Assembly: GCF_040954645.1 (NCBI RefSeq)
Contig: NC_092811.1
Span: forward strand, 119,609,343-119,673,342
Direction of reading: 5' to 3'
DNA from: Diabrotica undecimpunctata
Lineage: Eukaryota > Arthropoda > Insecta > Coleoptera > Chrysomelidae
DNA length: 64,000 nucleotides
Every line of letters starts with the position of its first letter. The first letter of the stretch is position 1. The notes below the pieces were generated by a model that was given only the letters and a program-made list of their open reading frames with translations, had not been told where the DNA came from and did no database searches. Below, one piece after another: positions 9,031-20,836 of the stretch. Position numbers and translations under genes: made by a program.

Positions 9031-10883
9031 AATTAAAAGCGATGATAGTTTTGCTGGGCTGGCATTGCAACGGTCAGTCTATATTTTATTATATATCTAT
9101 GCATAGTCGTATTTCGGTGAGACTGTGTAAAAATATATGTATCTGTAATAAAAGCAGGCAAAATTAAAATGAAAGTACTATACCAGGAGTAGTTATTAAC
9201 TGCAAAATTATCAATGATTGAGATTTATAATTATACAAAATTTTAATATTCTCATCGATATTTACATTCAGATGTGCCTGGTATTATGTTTGAAAATATG
9301 GGCATTCACCCAGTTGAAGTTTTCATCGAACTGTTGATCGAGCCACGTGGATCAAAAAGCCAATCAAAACATCAGATATCGCTATTATGACGAATCATAA
9401 TGCGTTATCTTTTATCGGCAAACTTATGCATAATTCGGGTAAGATATAACAATATTTGCTTGAGCGACCGAAACCATAAAATAGTTTATCCGGAAAATTC
9501 ACCTTTCGCCCGTCCAGTGTTTTGCACTTGGGTAGGTAGGTATAATATTTTATTTTTAAACCAGCGAAAGCAGATTTTGCGAAACAAGAATATTTTTAGT
9601 ATAACCATAACTACTACAGCGTTCAGTTAAATTCAAATAGTGAACTACAAGTGAGTTTGGTTGTGACTTTGTCAGTGTTGTTTCTAAACATATTTTACCA
9701 TTTAACGAAGATACTTTAAAAAAAACGGGTGTGGCAGTCCAGTGGGACTGCTGGTAGAAGTTATACTTCTATACACGCGTTCGTCGTTACAAATTTATAT
9801 GGGAGTCAATCTGCACAATCATTACATATGTAATGCTATAGGTAAGAGGGAGCAGAAAGAGAAAAAGAATTAGGTATACAGGTATATGGTGCATCGTTTG
9901 CTGTATATAAACATTTGACCTGTAATAGGAGTATTATAGTAAATGAGGGATTGAATCAATATTTTAATGAAAATATATATTTTTATTTTCATATATGTAT
10001 AAAAGGAGTTGAATGCAAAAAAATTTTTTTACACATACTCTGCAGTAAAATTTATTGTTAATTTTGTTATTAATATAAAAATACAATACACTGCAACATA
10101 ATTCAATATAATAATATAATATAAATTAAAATGCAATATTCATAAGTATTTAAAAATGACAATATACGTAACTTACTTACGCATATGTTTAATTTACCAT
10201 GATAACAATATTAATAAAAAAAATATTGTTTGGTTATACAACTGTCAATTTATCTGACATTGACAAAAACAATATTTAATTGTTGTTTGTTGTGTATATA
10301 AGTACACATTTGAACATTCTTGAGATATTTACAAGTTTTAATTTATAATTTAACATGCCTAACGAGACTTGTTACTCGCGTGCAAATTTCCGATTCACTC
10401 CCGTACAAATTTCCAAAGTCGAACGCGCGTATAGAAGTATAACTTTAAAAACAAACAACTCGGATTATGTTGTAAATTTTCATTTTATTTTAAAATTTAG
10501 CATTTTTGCGTATATTACATATATTTAATAAAATTAAGGTGGGGTTTTTAAATATTTCAAAAATAAAAAACGAAATTCATATTGGGATTCGAACTCACAT
10601 ACACCAGCGTATGAACCAAACACGTAATATATTTGCCAATTAGACATGACACAAACGTATTTCAAAATTGACAGTTCTCGGTCATACAGTGATTTATTGA
10701 GATTAATATTATGAAATACAAAAGACTAAAATAATTATGAACACGTGGAGCGCGCGTATAGAAGTATAACTTCAATATGGCGTCCGTGGCATGATAATAA
10801 TTCTGCATCTGAAGAGCCAATGGGGCCCTCTAATCAATTGGAAGATTTACAAAGGTGTGTAGTAAAACGTAAGCGACATTTTC
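9031..10883. repeat. 1.85-kb tandem duplication, copy 2
   Basis: Second copy of the unit at 7178-9030. The junction reads CGACATTTTC then GAAATTAAAAGCG; in copy 2 the same CGACATTTTC runs on into unduplicated sequence (AATACCTC), which fixes the right breakpoint. The small but real divergence argues against an assembly artefact. Confidence 0.85.
9754..10443. mobile_element. MITE-like element with inverted ends (copy 2)
   Basis: Same structure as 7901-8590, duplicated with the surrounding 1.85-kb unit. The extra direct motif lies at about 10748-10771. Confidence 0.5.
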
Positions 10884-10975
10884 AATACCTCTCTGATAAT
10901 GCCAAACGTATGTTGAAACATGTTTATGAAGACCTGTGTCTAAATCAGAGGCAATTGCAGAAACATGTTGTTTAA
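10745..10975 (+). pseudogene. Coding remnant, possible transposase N-terminus
   Basis: A 76-codon frame whose second half (KRKRHFQYLSDNAKRMLKHV, then YEDLCLNQRQLQKHVV) looks like real protein; after the stop, another frame continues with CPKLPATRLYEKHL. It resembles helix-turn-helix starts of insect DDE transposases, but I cannot name a family. The first ten codons lie in the inverted-repeat motif. Only its start is present in duplication copy 1. Real coding origin is likely, function unknown. Confidence 0.3.
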
Positions 10976-11092
10976 CCAGAGTGCCCAAAGCTACCTGCTA
11001 CAAGATTATATGAAAAACATCTTCTAGACAGAGAAGAAAGGATTGTGGCAGAAGACAAATAGAACCACACTGAATTAAACCAATCTCATATT

Positions 11093-11531
11093 TGAACTTT
11101 GAAAAATTAAAGGCAAATATCGAGCACAATTTTAATAATCAAATCTTGCCCAAGTACTTTCGCTTTCTACAGAGCATTATCAGGGGCATTTCGTCAAATT
11201 TGGGCTATCCAGCAAGCGCAGAATGTAATAAACATGAAATTAAACATAAATTGTACATAACACTACACTAGAACAAGGACAAACAGTTTAAAATTATTTG
11301 AAAAATATTCTACGCTACATTCTTGTCGACAACAGGAGAGAGAATGAGAGAAATCTCGTGTAGTGTTATGTACAATTTATGTTTAATTTCATGTTTATTA
11401 GATTCTGCGCTTGCTGGATAGCCAAAATTTGACGAAATGCCCCTGATGATGCTGTAGAAAGCGAAAGTACTTGGACAAGATTTGATTATTAAAATTGTGC
11501 TCGATATTTGCCTTTAATTTTTCAAAGTTCA
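11093..11531. repeat. Foldback element with ~175-bp inverted arms
   Basis: The left arm (11093-11268) and right arm (11358-11531) are reverse complements with a few differences, around an 89-bp spacer. Each arm holds a hammerhead-like motif: TGCCC, CTGATGA, a small hairpin, GAAA, the palindrome AGTACT, T, then GGGCA (GGACA in the right arm). One extra T before stem II departs from the consensus. A diverged single arm recurs at about 61590-61690, downstream of a Penelope RT fragment, so the arms may be Penelope terminal repeats. Confidence 0.8.
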
Positions 11532-11868
11532 TTTATTCGAGCATTCAACCTTATATCAATCTTATATTTAGCAAAAACACTTTGATTATTTCTTAGAGCC
11601 AATAATTTTAAGTACAAAACTATAGACAAGCGCCCGACACTAACGGAAAGTACTAGAATAATTTCTATAAGAAACAATTATATCAAGACAGATAACTGAG
11701 TATTGAAAAATGAAACGAAATTGTGTATTCAGATGAGACCTAGTGTGATACTCACGACACCATGAAAAAAAGTTAAACGAATAATAACAAAAAGTGGTTT
11801 TTACTAATCGAATATTGGTAGACCCATAATTACTATGTTATTTCTTTTCATCTGTTTTTCAATTCTTT

Positions 11869-12105
11869 CTATAAATACTTTGTTTTCAATTTGTTTTTTG
11901 TTTCATCCAATTCTTGCTTTATCTTTAAATTTTCTTTTTTCAGCTCTATCATCTCTTCTTTATATTCCTTATTTTCATTCCTGATTTCTTGCAATTCTCC
12001 CGTCATCTTCTTGACCACACTCATAACGTCGTCCTCATCCTCTGAATCGTCTTCCCTTGTTTTTCTTTTGCTTGGGGTTCTGGCAGTATTTTTGCTCTGC
12101 AGCAC
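11869..12105 (-). CDS. Charged coiled-coil fragment, possible non-LTR ORF1
   Basis: A 78-codon frame begins SKNTARTPSKRKTRED, has an acidic patch (DDSEDEDDV) and then a heptad-like coiled coil rich in Glu/Lys (residues ~35-75). Open sequence continues upstream of the first Met. A basic N-terminus, acidic linker and coiled coil is the usual layout of ORF1 proteins of non-LTR retrotransposons, but no RNA-binding domain is present and no ORF2 follows, so this is a fragment at best. A host coiled-coil exon is the alternative. Confidence 0.35.
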   Translation of the reverse strand: MLQSKNTARTPSKRKTREDDSEDEDDVMSVVKKMTGELQEIRNENKEYKEEMIELKKENLKIKQELDETKNKLKTKYL

Positions 12106-12474
12106 TGGCGAAGTTGACCCTCTATCTTTTGTCCTCTTGCCATCTGGCGCGTAATCATCACTGTCTGTGAAAGGGACTAGATCTGCTTCAACCGCTCAAA
12201 AATCCAGCTCCTAACAGTCCTCAGTTAGCAGAATTATTTTTAACTTTGACAACGTCGCAAATCTAACGGACAGAGTTCCACCGATTATGACTGCTTCGAA
12301 TTGTAAACAACCTCACTTACTCGTTATCACTTTAATCACTAGTTTTTACTATAAGTTTTTATTTTCAGGAATACGCTATTACGAAGTCCTTTTAAATTCA
12401 CATATTATGTAAATAAACCGTAAATTATTTTTCGCTACTAATCGCGATATTTGGGGTTTAGTAGGAGACAAATA

Positions 12475-12885
12475 GTCGTTTCCGAAAGTTCCCCTTGTTC
12501 CGAGGCAAATGTTTAGGTTTCATAACAGTGTGTTTTTCCGGGAGTGGGTTGTTAGCCCACTGCCCAACCTTCCTCCTTTACCCGGGCTTAGGACCGGCAA
12601 TGGTGACTCCTGAGCTACTCAATCCACCCATTAGTCACCACAGGCGGAGTTGTGATACGAATGGGAGAGGATAGGCTACCAAAACGAGCACTGAACGCCA
12701 GAATGCAGGGAAAGAGACCAGTTGGAAAGCCAAGAAAGCGCTGGGAAGACACAGTAAGCAGCGACGCACAAGCACTTTTAGGAGTCCGTGTATGGAGAAG
12801 AGCAGCCACAGACAGACAAGGGTGGAGGCAAAAAATAAAGGAGGCCAAGGCTCATTTTGGGCTGTAGTGCCGTAGAAGAAGAAGA
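12475..12885 (+). mobile_element. Internally deleted RTE-like element, 411 bp
   Basis: A perfect 12-bp duplication AGGAGACAAATA (12463-12474 and 12886-12897) brackets 411 bp. The first ~170 bp is leader-like and GC-richer (GTTAGCCCACTGCCCAACC, CCGGGCTTAGGACCGGC). At about 12650 it joins the last 70 codons of an RTE-type reverse transcriptase, and it ends in GTAGAAGAAGAAGAAGG. Having the two ends of a retrotransposon with the middle missing defines a short internally deleted, non-autonomous derivative rather than simple 5' truncation. Confidence 0.75.
12652..12867 (+). pseudogene. RTE-type reverse transcriptase C-terminal tail
   Basis: 71 codons: RLPKRALNARMQGKRPVGKP, RKRWED, WRRAATDRQGWR and a terminal KAHFGL, followed by a stop and a GAAGAA tail. 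This is the conserved C-terminal tail of RTE-like proteins. No catalytic residues are present, so the segment is probably kept only as the 3' end recognised in trans by a partner element's enzyme. Confidence 0.75.
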
Positions 12886-12897
12886 AGGAGACAAATA

Positions 12898-13182
12898 AAT
12901 TTACTTTTATCTGTAGTACACTGTTGCCCTTCAATTTAATAATAGTTTCTATTTATTTCCGAGCAGTGTATTCAGCATTATGTGCGTGGGAAACGAATTT
13001 GGGATGCGCCGTGATCAAAATGGAACATAGACATTAAAGTGCTGTCACTCGAGTGAACCCTTAGATAAGGAAATAGAGGGGACACGTAATCCTATGGAAT
13101 TGACTGAAGCCAAACTGGTACCAAACCGGCACCAGAAAGGTTGCCAGGTCATACTTTATTTCTTCAGTAGATTGAGAATAAT

Positions 13183-13234
<52 letters not shown>

Positions 13235-16135
13235 ATAAATAGATTTTTTTTCAAAATTTATAATTGAACACTGACATAATGATTACTTTTTGTACATGAT
13301 TTTATCATTAAAAATTTTTCAGTAGATCGATATAGTGTTTCAGTAAATCAGTAAGTTGAAGTTGAAATCAGTAGACCTGTTAACCCTGCGAGAGGTAGTA
13401 ATGGGCAACGTACAGGCACCAAAACATGGCGGTCACTTCGAAACTGGCTTCACTTCTCGAAGGTTTATTAAATGAGTGTTACCTGTCCTCTCTTTCCTTG
13501 TCTAAGAGTGAACCTACTGATTCTTTTAGCTCTATACTTACTGCGGTCTAGTGGCGCATTTTTGCCAAATTGCCAATGAATGTAGGACGTAGGTTTTACT
13601 GGAGTATCCTTCTTTGCATTAAGCACGGCGTTCAACGATTTATATATACTCAAAATTGTAATTGCGAAGTTGCAAAAAAGACTTCTACCGTCTAATAAAT
13701 GAATAAATATTTCGTTTAGTCCTCGTATAAAAAAGAAACCGAATTTTCTTACTTACGAAAAAGAGGAGAAGCCACCACTTCTCGCTCTCGGAGAAAAAAC
13801 GTCAAAAACCGTGTAGTAAGCATCTTGAGAGCCTCGTTAAAATTTTAAGCAGGTATTAGTTCTTCCTCCACCTCCCTTAATTGCTCCTCGGAGCATTCTT
13901 GGATGAATTTTGCATTACGCAACAATATACCACTCCTGTACGAGAAAGGCTGTTAAGCTCTAGAGCTTTTCCAGTTATGATACGAGTTACACCAAATTGG
14001 AATTGTGAATTCGGTGACCCAGTATATTGCTTTGTAATCTGCGACATAAGGAAATGCCCGGTCCGAAGCGGAGTATTACCAATTTACCAGACAAATAGGT
14101 AGTATCGACCAAATTCTGTAGAGTATAGGTCAGCGGTTGCCTAAGTTTGCGAAAAGTAAACGAAGGTAGCGCAAGATTTAATTTATAGGTATCTTCTCTA
14201 AAATCTTTTTATTGTTTAATAAAAGCTTAACACTACAAAAAAAAATAAAAGTAGTAACTATTATGTTTGGAGGCAGCTTACTATTGTTACGACAGTTCCG
14301 TATAGGATAGAGCATAGAGAATCGTAGTAAGACAGTAAGAGAACTTCATCACACAATTGATACAGATGATATAAAAACCGTACTTGTGAAAAAACGCCAC
14401 CATGTTCAAAAAATAACTGTTAAACTGTAACATTTTTTTTATAGTTAATATATTAAATTATTTCTAATCCCTTTACCTCCGTTGCTGATACGCCCATGGT
14501 CGTATTCGCAAATAGGTTGTTAAATTTTATTGGAAACTACCGAAATATTACGGAAGAATCTACCTACTTATTTAAAGACGCCGGTTTGGTTAATCCTTAG
14601 TTAATCTCTTTCCGGTGTCGCGTCTGTTCCTTTTAATAGATTTGTTAAATATCGTCGAAAGCACGTCTATAGTAATTTTTCTGTAAAAACCTAATTCCGA
14701 AGATTTTATTTTCGTCACGTTCCAAGTTACTAGTACCGTATTTACCTCGAACTTTCCGATAGTCGTTAGAACTTTACCTGCTTAGAAATGAATACTGTCC
14801 TATCATTTTTAAGTGGGAGATATCCCTTCTTTTTTTGGTGGAAGTTTGTAAAATTTGGGGAGAAGAATTTTACTTCTAGTTGGGCGATCTTAGAGGAAAG
14901 ACGCTTGTTAACCTACGGTCTCTGTGCATTTTCTTTCTAAGTGTGTATACACTTATATATTTGAGTTCTTTTAATCTAATATCATATTAGATTAAATATT
15001 GGTATACAATACTTTTTAATTTAAATAACTTCAGTGCTTGATACAAGTATAGTATATAGCTTTAGTGCAGTGTAGCAGTTATCGAGAATTACTGTAAGTT
15101 ATCATAATCATAGTATCTTCAATTATCTGGGCGAATCTACGTTCATCCATGCCTTCACATGTAGTTAAGAGTTACTACTGATTTTTGCATTCAATTTAAA
15201 GAACATTCAATATTTTCTTACGAACTTTCCATCAGCTACTAAGAAATTCTAATAAATAATAATTACGAACATTTAATTCTCCGTTAATCATTAAACAACG
15301 GTGTGAACAGATAATTGACTTAACCAGTGCGGGTTGGTTAAATTTTTATTTCTGTAATCTTGTCGTATTCTTTGAATTTAACTTTGTTATTTGTTATTCA
15401 TTTTATATTTACTACACCCAGTATCTCAAGATATGTTCATTAAACAGCAAAGAGAGACTTTCTTTAATCAACTTTAGTTGAATATTTTTATATAGCATCA
15501 GACTCTCTTCGCTGATAATTTAATTTGTGTATGATTTCATCATATTGTATTTGTAAAGGTATTTCCTAATTGTAATACTGTTCATTTTTATATGTATACC
15601 ACCATTTAATAATTGATGGTGTATTTTTATTACTTGAGTGTACATTCAGCCGCCTATATAATTGTGTTGTTGAATATATTATTTTTGTTTTATGTATGAA
15701 TTTTATTTGTCGACTCCTAACAAGTTTCCTAATATAACATAATAACTCTGAATATTTGCTTTTTATATTAAATTATTATTATACCTTCGACCAGAAGAAA
15801 GATCAGGCTGATTAAGTTTCATAGGTAAGTAGGTGGACGGAGACCACCTAATATATTTATTATTTGTTTGTATAGTGTGTTGACCAAATTTATTTAATAA
15901 TTAACTGTTGATATCTTTCCTTGGATTTGGTCTCAGAACCAAAATATTTTTCCTTATCTTTTTTCTTTTCTAAGGTTTCTTAATTTTCTCCTTAAACCCC
16001 AAAAAATTAAGTGGCGCCCTGTTCCTATCTTATCTTATCTTTGGTAATTTTACCCATCTATCTTTGTGTTTATTTCGGTATCTTTTCTAATACGTCTTAT
16101 CCTGTCATATCTTTACTTATTTCGTCTGTTGGACC
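12898..16135. other. Long gene-poor stretch with a (TA)n run
   Basis: No supported gene. A (TA)n microsatellite occupies about 13181-13232. Short frames at 13468-13653, 13881-14102 and elsewhere lack any recognisable motif. The region is moderately AT-rich and otherwise featureless to me. Confidence 0.5.
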
Positions 16136-16139
16136 CATT

Positions 16140-16230
16140 CCCGGTTCCAAAAGCTAGTTTCGAACCCACGACTCTCTCTCCACCAACCATCTGGCTGCCG
16201 TCCGCAGTGTCTGCATTGGTGATCTTTCTA
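16140..16230 (-). repeat. Possible tRNA-derived SINE head
   Basis: On the minus strand GTGGGTTCGAAAC is a good B box, about 30 bases after a weaker A-box-like GCAGCCAGATGGTTGG. It abuts the jockey remnant that follows and is translated as the odd start of the frame at 16066, which is therefore not a real N-terminus. Confidence 0.35.
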
Positions 16231-16235
16231 GCACC

Positions 16236-17605
16236 ATCCAAAAAGGTTTCCGAGGTTACAAAACATAGACTAACAAAAGAACCTCTTCCACTATTCTTTA
16301 TCGATCTTGAACCCAACACAAATAATAAAAAAGTATACGAAATGGAATTTTTATTAAACTCAAAAATTAACGTAGAGGCTCCAAGACAAAAGAATAGTAT
16401 AATCCAGTGCACCAGATGCCAAGCCTATGGGCACTCCAAATCATATTGCTTAAAAGCATATAATTGCGTAAAATGCGGTGGTTCACATGATACAAATCTG
16501 CAACTTGCGCTTTATGTAATGGTAGTCATCCAGCTAATTACAGAGGTTGCAATGTATATAGAGACTTAATAAAACACAGAAACAGAAATAATCTAAATAA
16601 AACACATAAAAAATACCCAGACTACAATGCAGCGTACAACCCAGAAAACACAGTGCAGCAGCCAATCACATATAAAGGTAGTTATTCCCAAGTGGTTTGA
16701 GGAAATCCCCAAAAATAAAATGAAAACAGTAATAACAAAGATGTAACTACGCTAATGTCAGACTTTCTAAATGAATTTAAAATGTTATTTAATCAATTGC
16801 TTAATCAGAACAGCATGATTCCCAACACGCAACAACAGCTATAAGCAAAATGACAAATTAATGGCTAAGCAAATAAGAACGGCCTGTAATACCAACAAAT
16901 CATGTCCAAGAAATTACGTTATTTTTAAAAGTTAACAAAATAGATATAGTATTAGTTTCAGAGAGTCATTCAACTGATAAAACAGTTGTCAAAATTCCAT
17001 TTTACACGACATATTTTACCTACCATCCCGACGGAACAGCCCATGCAGAATCGGCAATCATAGCCAGATCATCTGCTAAACATAATATTTTACAAAGTTA
17101 TTCCACACCTAAAATTCAGCGCACTTCAATCAGAATAGTAACGTTCTCGTGGGTATTGGCCAGTGGCCGTTTGGTTTTCGTCAAAAATATGCAACAATCC
17201 AACAGTGTCATAGAATAGTCAATAAAATCAAGAAAACGTTGGAAGAAAAGAGTATATGTGCCTCAGTATTTCTCGTTATTCAGCAGGCTTTTGATAAAGT
17301 CTGGCACAACGGTTTGCAATATACAATAAAATAATTACTGCCTAGCGATATGTACCCTATCCTGAAGTTATATTAAAGAACGTTCGTTCCAAGTAAAAAT
17401 CAATAATGATTTTTCAATCCGGAGTTCCTCAGGGAAGTGAGTCCCTTCCCGTACCTAATCTTTACTGCTGACATACCTAATTTAGATGACGTCACAGTGG
17501 CGACTTTTGCAGATGATACAGCCGTTTTAGTTTCAAACAAAGACTCAGACATAGTCTCTGAAAAGTTGCAAAATTACTTCCATACATTAGAAAATTGGTT
17601 AACCA
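16236..17605 (+). pseudogene. Jockey-type non-LTR retrotransposon, decayed
   Basis: Three collinear pieces remain. ORF1: LTKEPLPLFFIDLEPN followed by zinc knuckles CTRCQAYGHSKSYC and CVKCGG, then after a +1 frameshift CALCNGSHPANYRGC (to about 16700), the gag-like nucleic-acid binding protein of jockey elements. ORF2 endonuclease start: IDIVLVSESH (about 16940-17090). Reverse transcriptase: FGFRQKYATIQQCHRIVNKI, then VFLVIQQAFDKVWHNGL (17160-17320), and after a break IFTADIPNLDDVTVATFADD (17455-17515). Much of the endonuclease and RT N-terminus is deleted. Not functional. Confidence 0.75.
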
Positions 17606-19352
17606 TAACCTACCACTCTCTAAATCAACTCTACACAGAAGCTCCTAACCACGATATTAAAATAATACTAGGTGATCTAAACGCAAAGGTAGGCACAGAA
17701 GATTACGTAATACAGGTGGCAGGAAGATATAGTCTACATGAAGTTACAAACGATAATGGATCACGTTTGGTCGATTTTGCGACAGGCTGCAACTTAGCCA
17801 TCAAAAGCACCCTGTTCGCTAGAAAAAAGATTCACAAGGCAACATGGAGATCAAACGATGGAAGAACAAATAATCAAATAGATCACGTATTGATTGATGG
17901 CAGACATTCTAGCAGCATAATAAGTGTAAGAACTATGAGGGGGCCGGACAGCGACACAGACCATTTTCTCGTAAAGGCCAAGCTCAGAACAAGAATTTCA
18001 ACACAAACAACAGATAAACACACAAAAATGGAACGATGGAATGTGGCGAAGCTGAAAGAAGAAAATAATCAAAGATAGTACCAAGTAGAATTAAGAAATA
18101 GGTTTCAGGTTTTGGAAATAAATGAAAATGAAAGTGAAGATATAGATCAGCGATGGAACTCTATAAAAACAACTATTACAGAAGCAGCAGAGAAATCTAT
18201 CGGAAGAGCGAAAAAAACAAAAAAGAAAAAATGGTTCGACGACGAATGTGAAAGAACTCTAAAAGAAGCAAACAAAAGAAGCATTGATTATCTGTCGAAT
18301 CCATCAGAAGAAAAACGTATACGATTTCACAGAGAGAGAGAGAGCCGCAGCTAGAAGAACACTTAGACAAAAAAAGAGACAATATCTGCAGCAACAAATT
18401 GAAAAAGTAGAAGGAGAACACAGACGAAATCAAAATAAAAATTTCTACAGAGAAGCAAAACAACATAAGAGAGGCTCGTACATAAGTACACTGATGAATA
18501 TCCAAAATTTCACTGAAGAAAACAATGAAAATGGTGGAAACAACGGAGAACATGAGTATCAAACGGTCGAATTAGAAATACCCCCACCAACCATGGAAGA
18601 AATTACGCATGCCATAAAAATGCTTAAAAACGATAAATCCCCTGGTCTGGACAATATTGATGCCGAGCTAATTAAAACAGGCGATCATGAACTCATAAGT
18701 AAAATCCATCAATTACTAGAAATGGCCTGGCAACAAGAAATAATGCCGAAAGAATGGTGTGGTAGTATTATTGTACCAATACACAAGAAAGGAAAAAAGG
18801 AATCATGCATGAATTACAGAGAAATCTCACTAATCAACACTACATATAAAATAATGGCTTCGATATTATTAAAAAGATTAGTACCATACGCCGAATAAAT
18901 AGTTGGTGACTACCAGTGTGGTTTCAGGCCTGGCAGATGGACTATTGATCAAATATTTACAATAAGACAAATGCTTGAAAAGTATTGGGAATATAATCAC
19001 GACGTGCATCAGATTTTTATAGACTTCAAACAGACTTATGATTCAATTAATCGTGCAACATTTTGGAAGACAATGATCGAGCTCGGCATACCCAAGAAAC
19101 TAGCTGCGGTAACACAAATGTATGTATGTAACTCTTTTGCACAAGTTAGAATAGGGGGAAAAATATCAAATGCTTCATGCGTAAATTCTGGACTGAGACA
19201 GTGAGATCCGTTGTCCCCATTGCTGTTTAACCTGGCCTTAGAATATGTCATGAAAAATATATCCAAAAATCAAACCAGACATAACTGCTCGGGGAGCAAA
19301 AATCATACTCGCCTTTGCCGATGACGTAGACGCAGTAGCACAATCTATTGGA
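17606..19352 (+). pseudogene. RTE-like retrotransposon, truncated at both ends
   Basis: The copy begins inside the endonuclease (IILGDLNAKVG, NNQIDHVLIDGRH, SDTDHFLVKA), continues through a basic linker (18112-18420) and into the reverse transcriptase (18560-19340): LKNDKSPGLDNIDAELI, CGFRPGRWTIDQIF, IFIDFKQTYDSIN, LFNLALEYV and FADDVDAVAQ. Several in-frame stops and a frameshift near 18350 kill it. Its relatives here are the intact copy at 45449-48357 and the fragment at 59590. At its left edge it is fused in frame to the jockey RT, giving the chimeric frame 17437-18078. Its right edge is a perfect hairpin at 19335-19367. Confidence 0.8.
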
Positions 19353-19367
19353 AATAGATTGTGCTAC
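19335..19367. repeat. Perfect 15-bp inverted repeat at a retrotransposon break
   Basis: GTAGCACAATCTATT (19335-19349), GGA, then AATAGATTGTGCTAC (19353-19367). The left arm is native RTE coding sequence (VAQSIGN); the right arm is its exact inverse and marks where RTE similarity stops. Confidence 0.85.
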
Positions 19368-20836
19368 CATTAGAAATTAGGGATATTTTTACCTCTTGAC
19401 ACAATAAAAGAAAATACATTTCTATGATCTGCCTTGTTGTTTCAGGAATAATAAACTGTTGCACCTATCTTCGTACATGATCCTGTACCTGGCTATCTTG
19501 TTTCTGCTGTACCTAAAATGTTGATGTTCATCTTATCATTTCCTCAAACGTATTATCAGGTTTTTCTGCTGCAAAGAGCGTTCGTGTGTTACAAGAGGAA
19601 GACCTAAATAAATTAAATGTCCATATTAATTTATTTGCTGCCAGCTTTAAACATACCTTAAAAAAATCCCACGCAAATTCAGCTGTCTATTAAATAGACA
19701 GATCACTTTTTTAAATCCGCAGAATTAAAATTTATAAGACGACTGAGTATTTTGAAAATATATAGTTGTTTTACAGCGATATTGTTACCGATATTTTTGA
19801 GGATTCCTGTAGATCTAAATATAAACCGTAAAGTAAATATTTTCAAATTATTAAACTATTTGTAAAAGATTCAACACTTACACATCTTTTTTATCTCCAC
19901 TTTTTTATCGTTCAACCAACTTGCTCCACCTGTTCAAAATATAAAGTTGTTAGTATTTGTTATTTATATTGACTATTTGTCTGATATTTCTTAAAATAGC
20001 TTCTATTAGAGTTTGTCAAAATTTAAAACTGGTATACTACCACAGTGAATCTGTAAAAATACCATCGATTTCACGTAAACGTGCAGGTTTTTGAAATTTC
20101 TAAAAGTATATGAGGGATAGTTGATGACTATACTTGCCAAATATGAAAAAAGTGAAAAATATGCACTAATTTGCCCAAAAATATGCATTAGATATGCATT
20201 TCTTTTAGATAATATGCATTTTTTTTAGAAAATATGCATATTGTCAATGGAAGTATATATTTATTAATGGTATATTAATTATTGTTTATTTTAATAATTT
20301 GAAAACATTATAAATAAATTTAAAAGCTAAGTATGTAATTGAAATTTACTAATTAATTGTAATCAAAGTAGTAAAAAAGTAAAATACTATTCCTTAGATT
20401 TATAGAAACGTTTTGACGTAACATTGCCTAATTATAATACTAAGGTAATAACTCACCTCTGTTGTTGATATTTATGAAGTTTTTGGAGTTTTAGTACTTA
20501 ATGATTTTTTTCTGCAACTAACTTGGCTAAAACCTTAAATAAAACAATTAATTAACTTAATTGCGATTTTATTATAAAGAGATTTTATAACAAAAACTGA
20601 AAAAAAAAGCTGAATAAATGAACTAATTCTTCTTGTATAACAAAAACTGAATAAAAAATTGAATAAATGAACTCATTCATCTTCAGATTTACCATGATTA
20701 GGTTCCGGTAAACGATCTGAGCCGGTTGTTTCAACTGAAGGTAAGTTTTTATACTAGGCAGCTACTTCTTCTAGTATTGTGTCCTGATGTGACTAATTTT
20801 AAACGATTAGATTTTTTCTTACTTGACATCGGTGAA
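19368..20836. other. Gene-poor stretch with ATGCAT-rich patch
   Basis: No gene is supported. Between about 20155 and 20235 ATATGCAT-type words repeat at 15-25 base intervals. The rest is AT-rich unique-looking sequence. Confidence 0.45.

Noticed and set aside
11891..12154. Plus-strand Ser/Phe-rich 87-codon frame
   Set aside because: Mirror of the Glu/Lys coiled coil on the minus strand; the composition is an antisense artefact.
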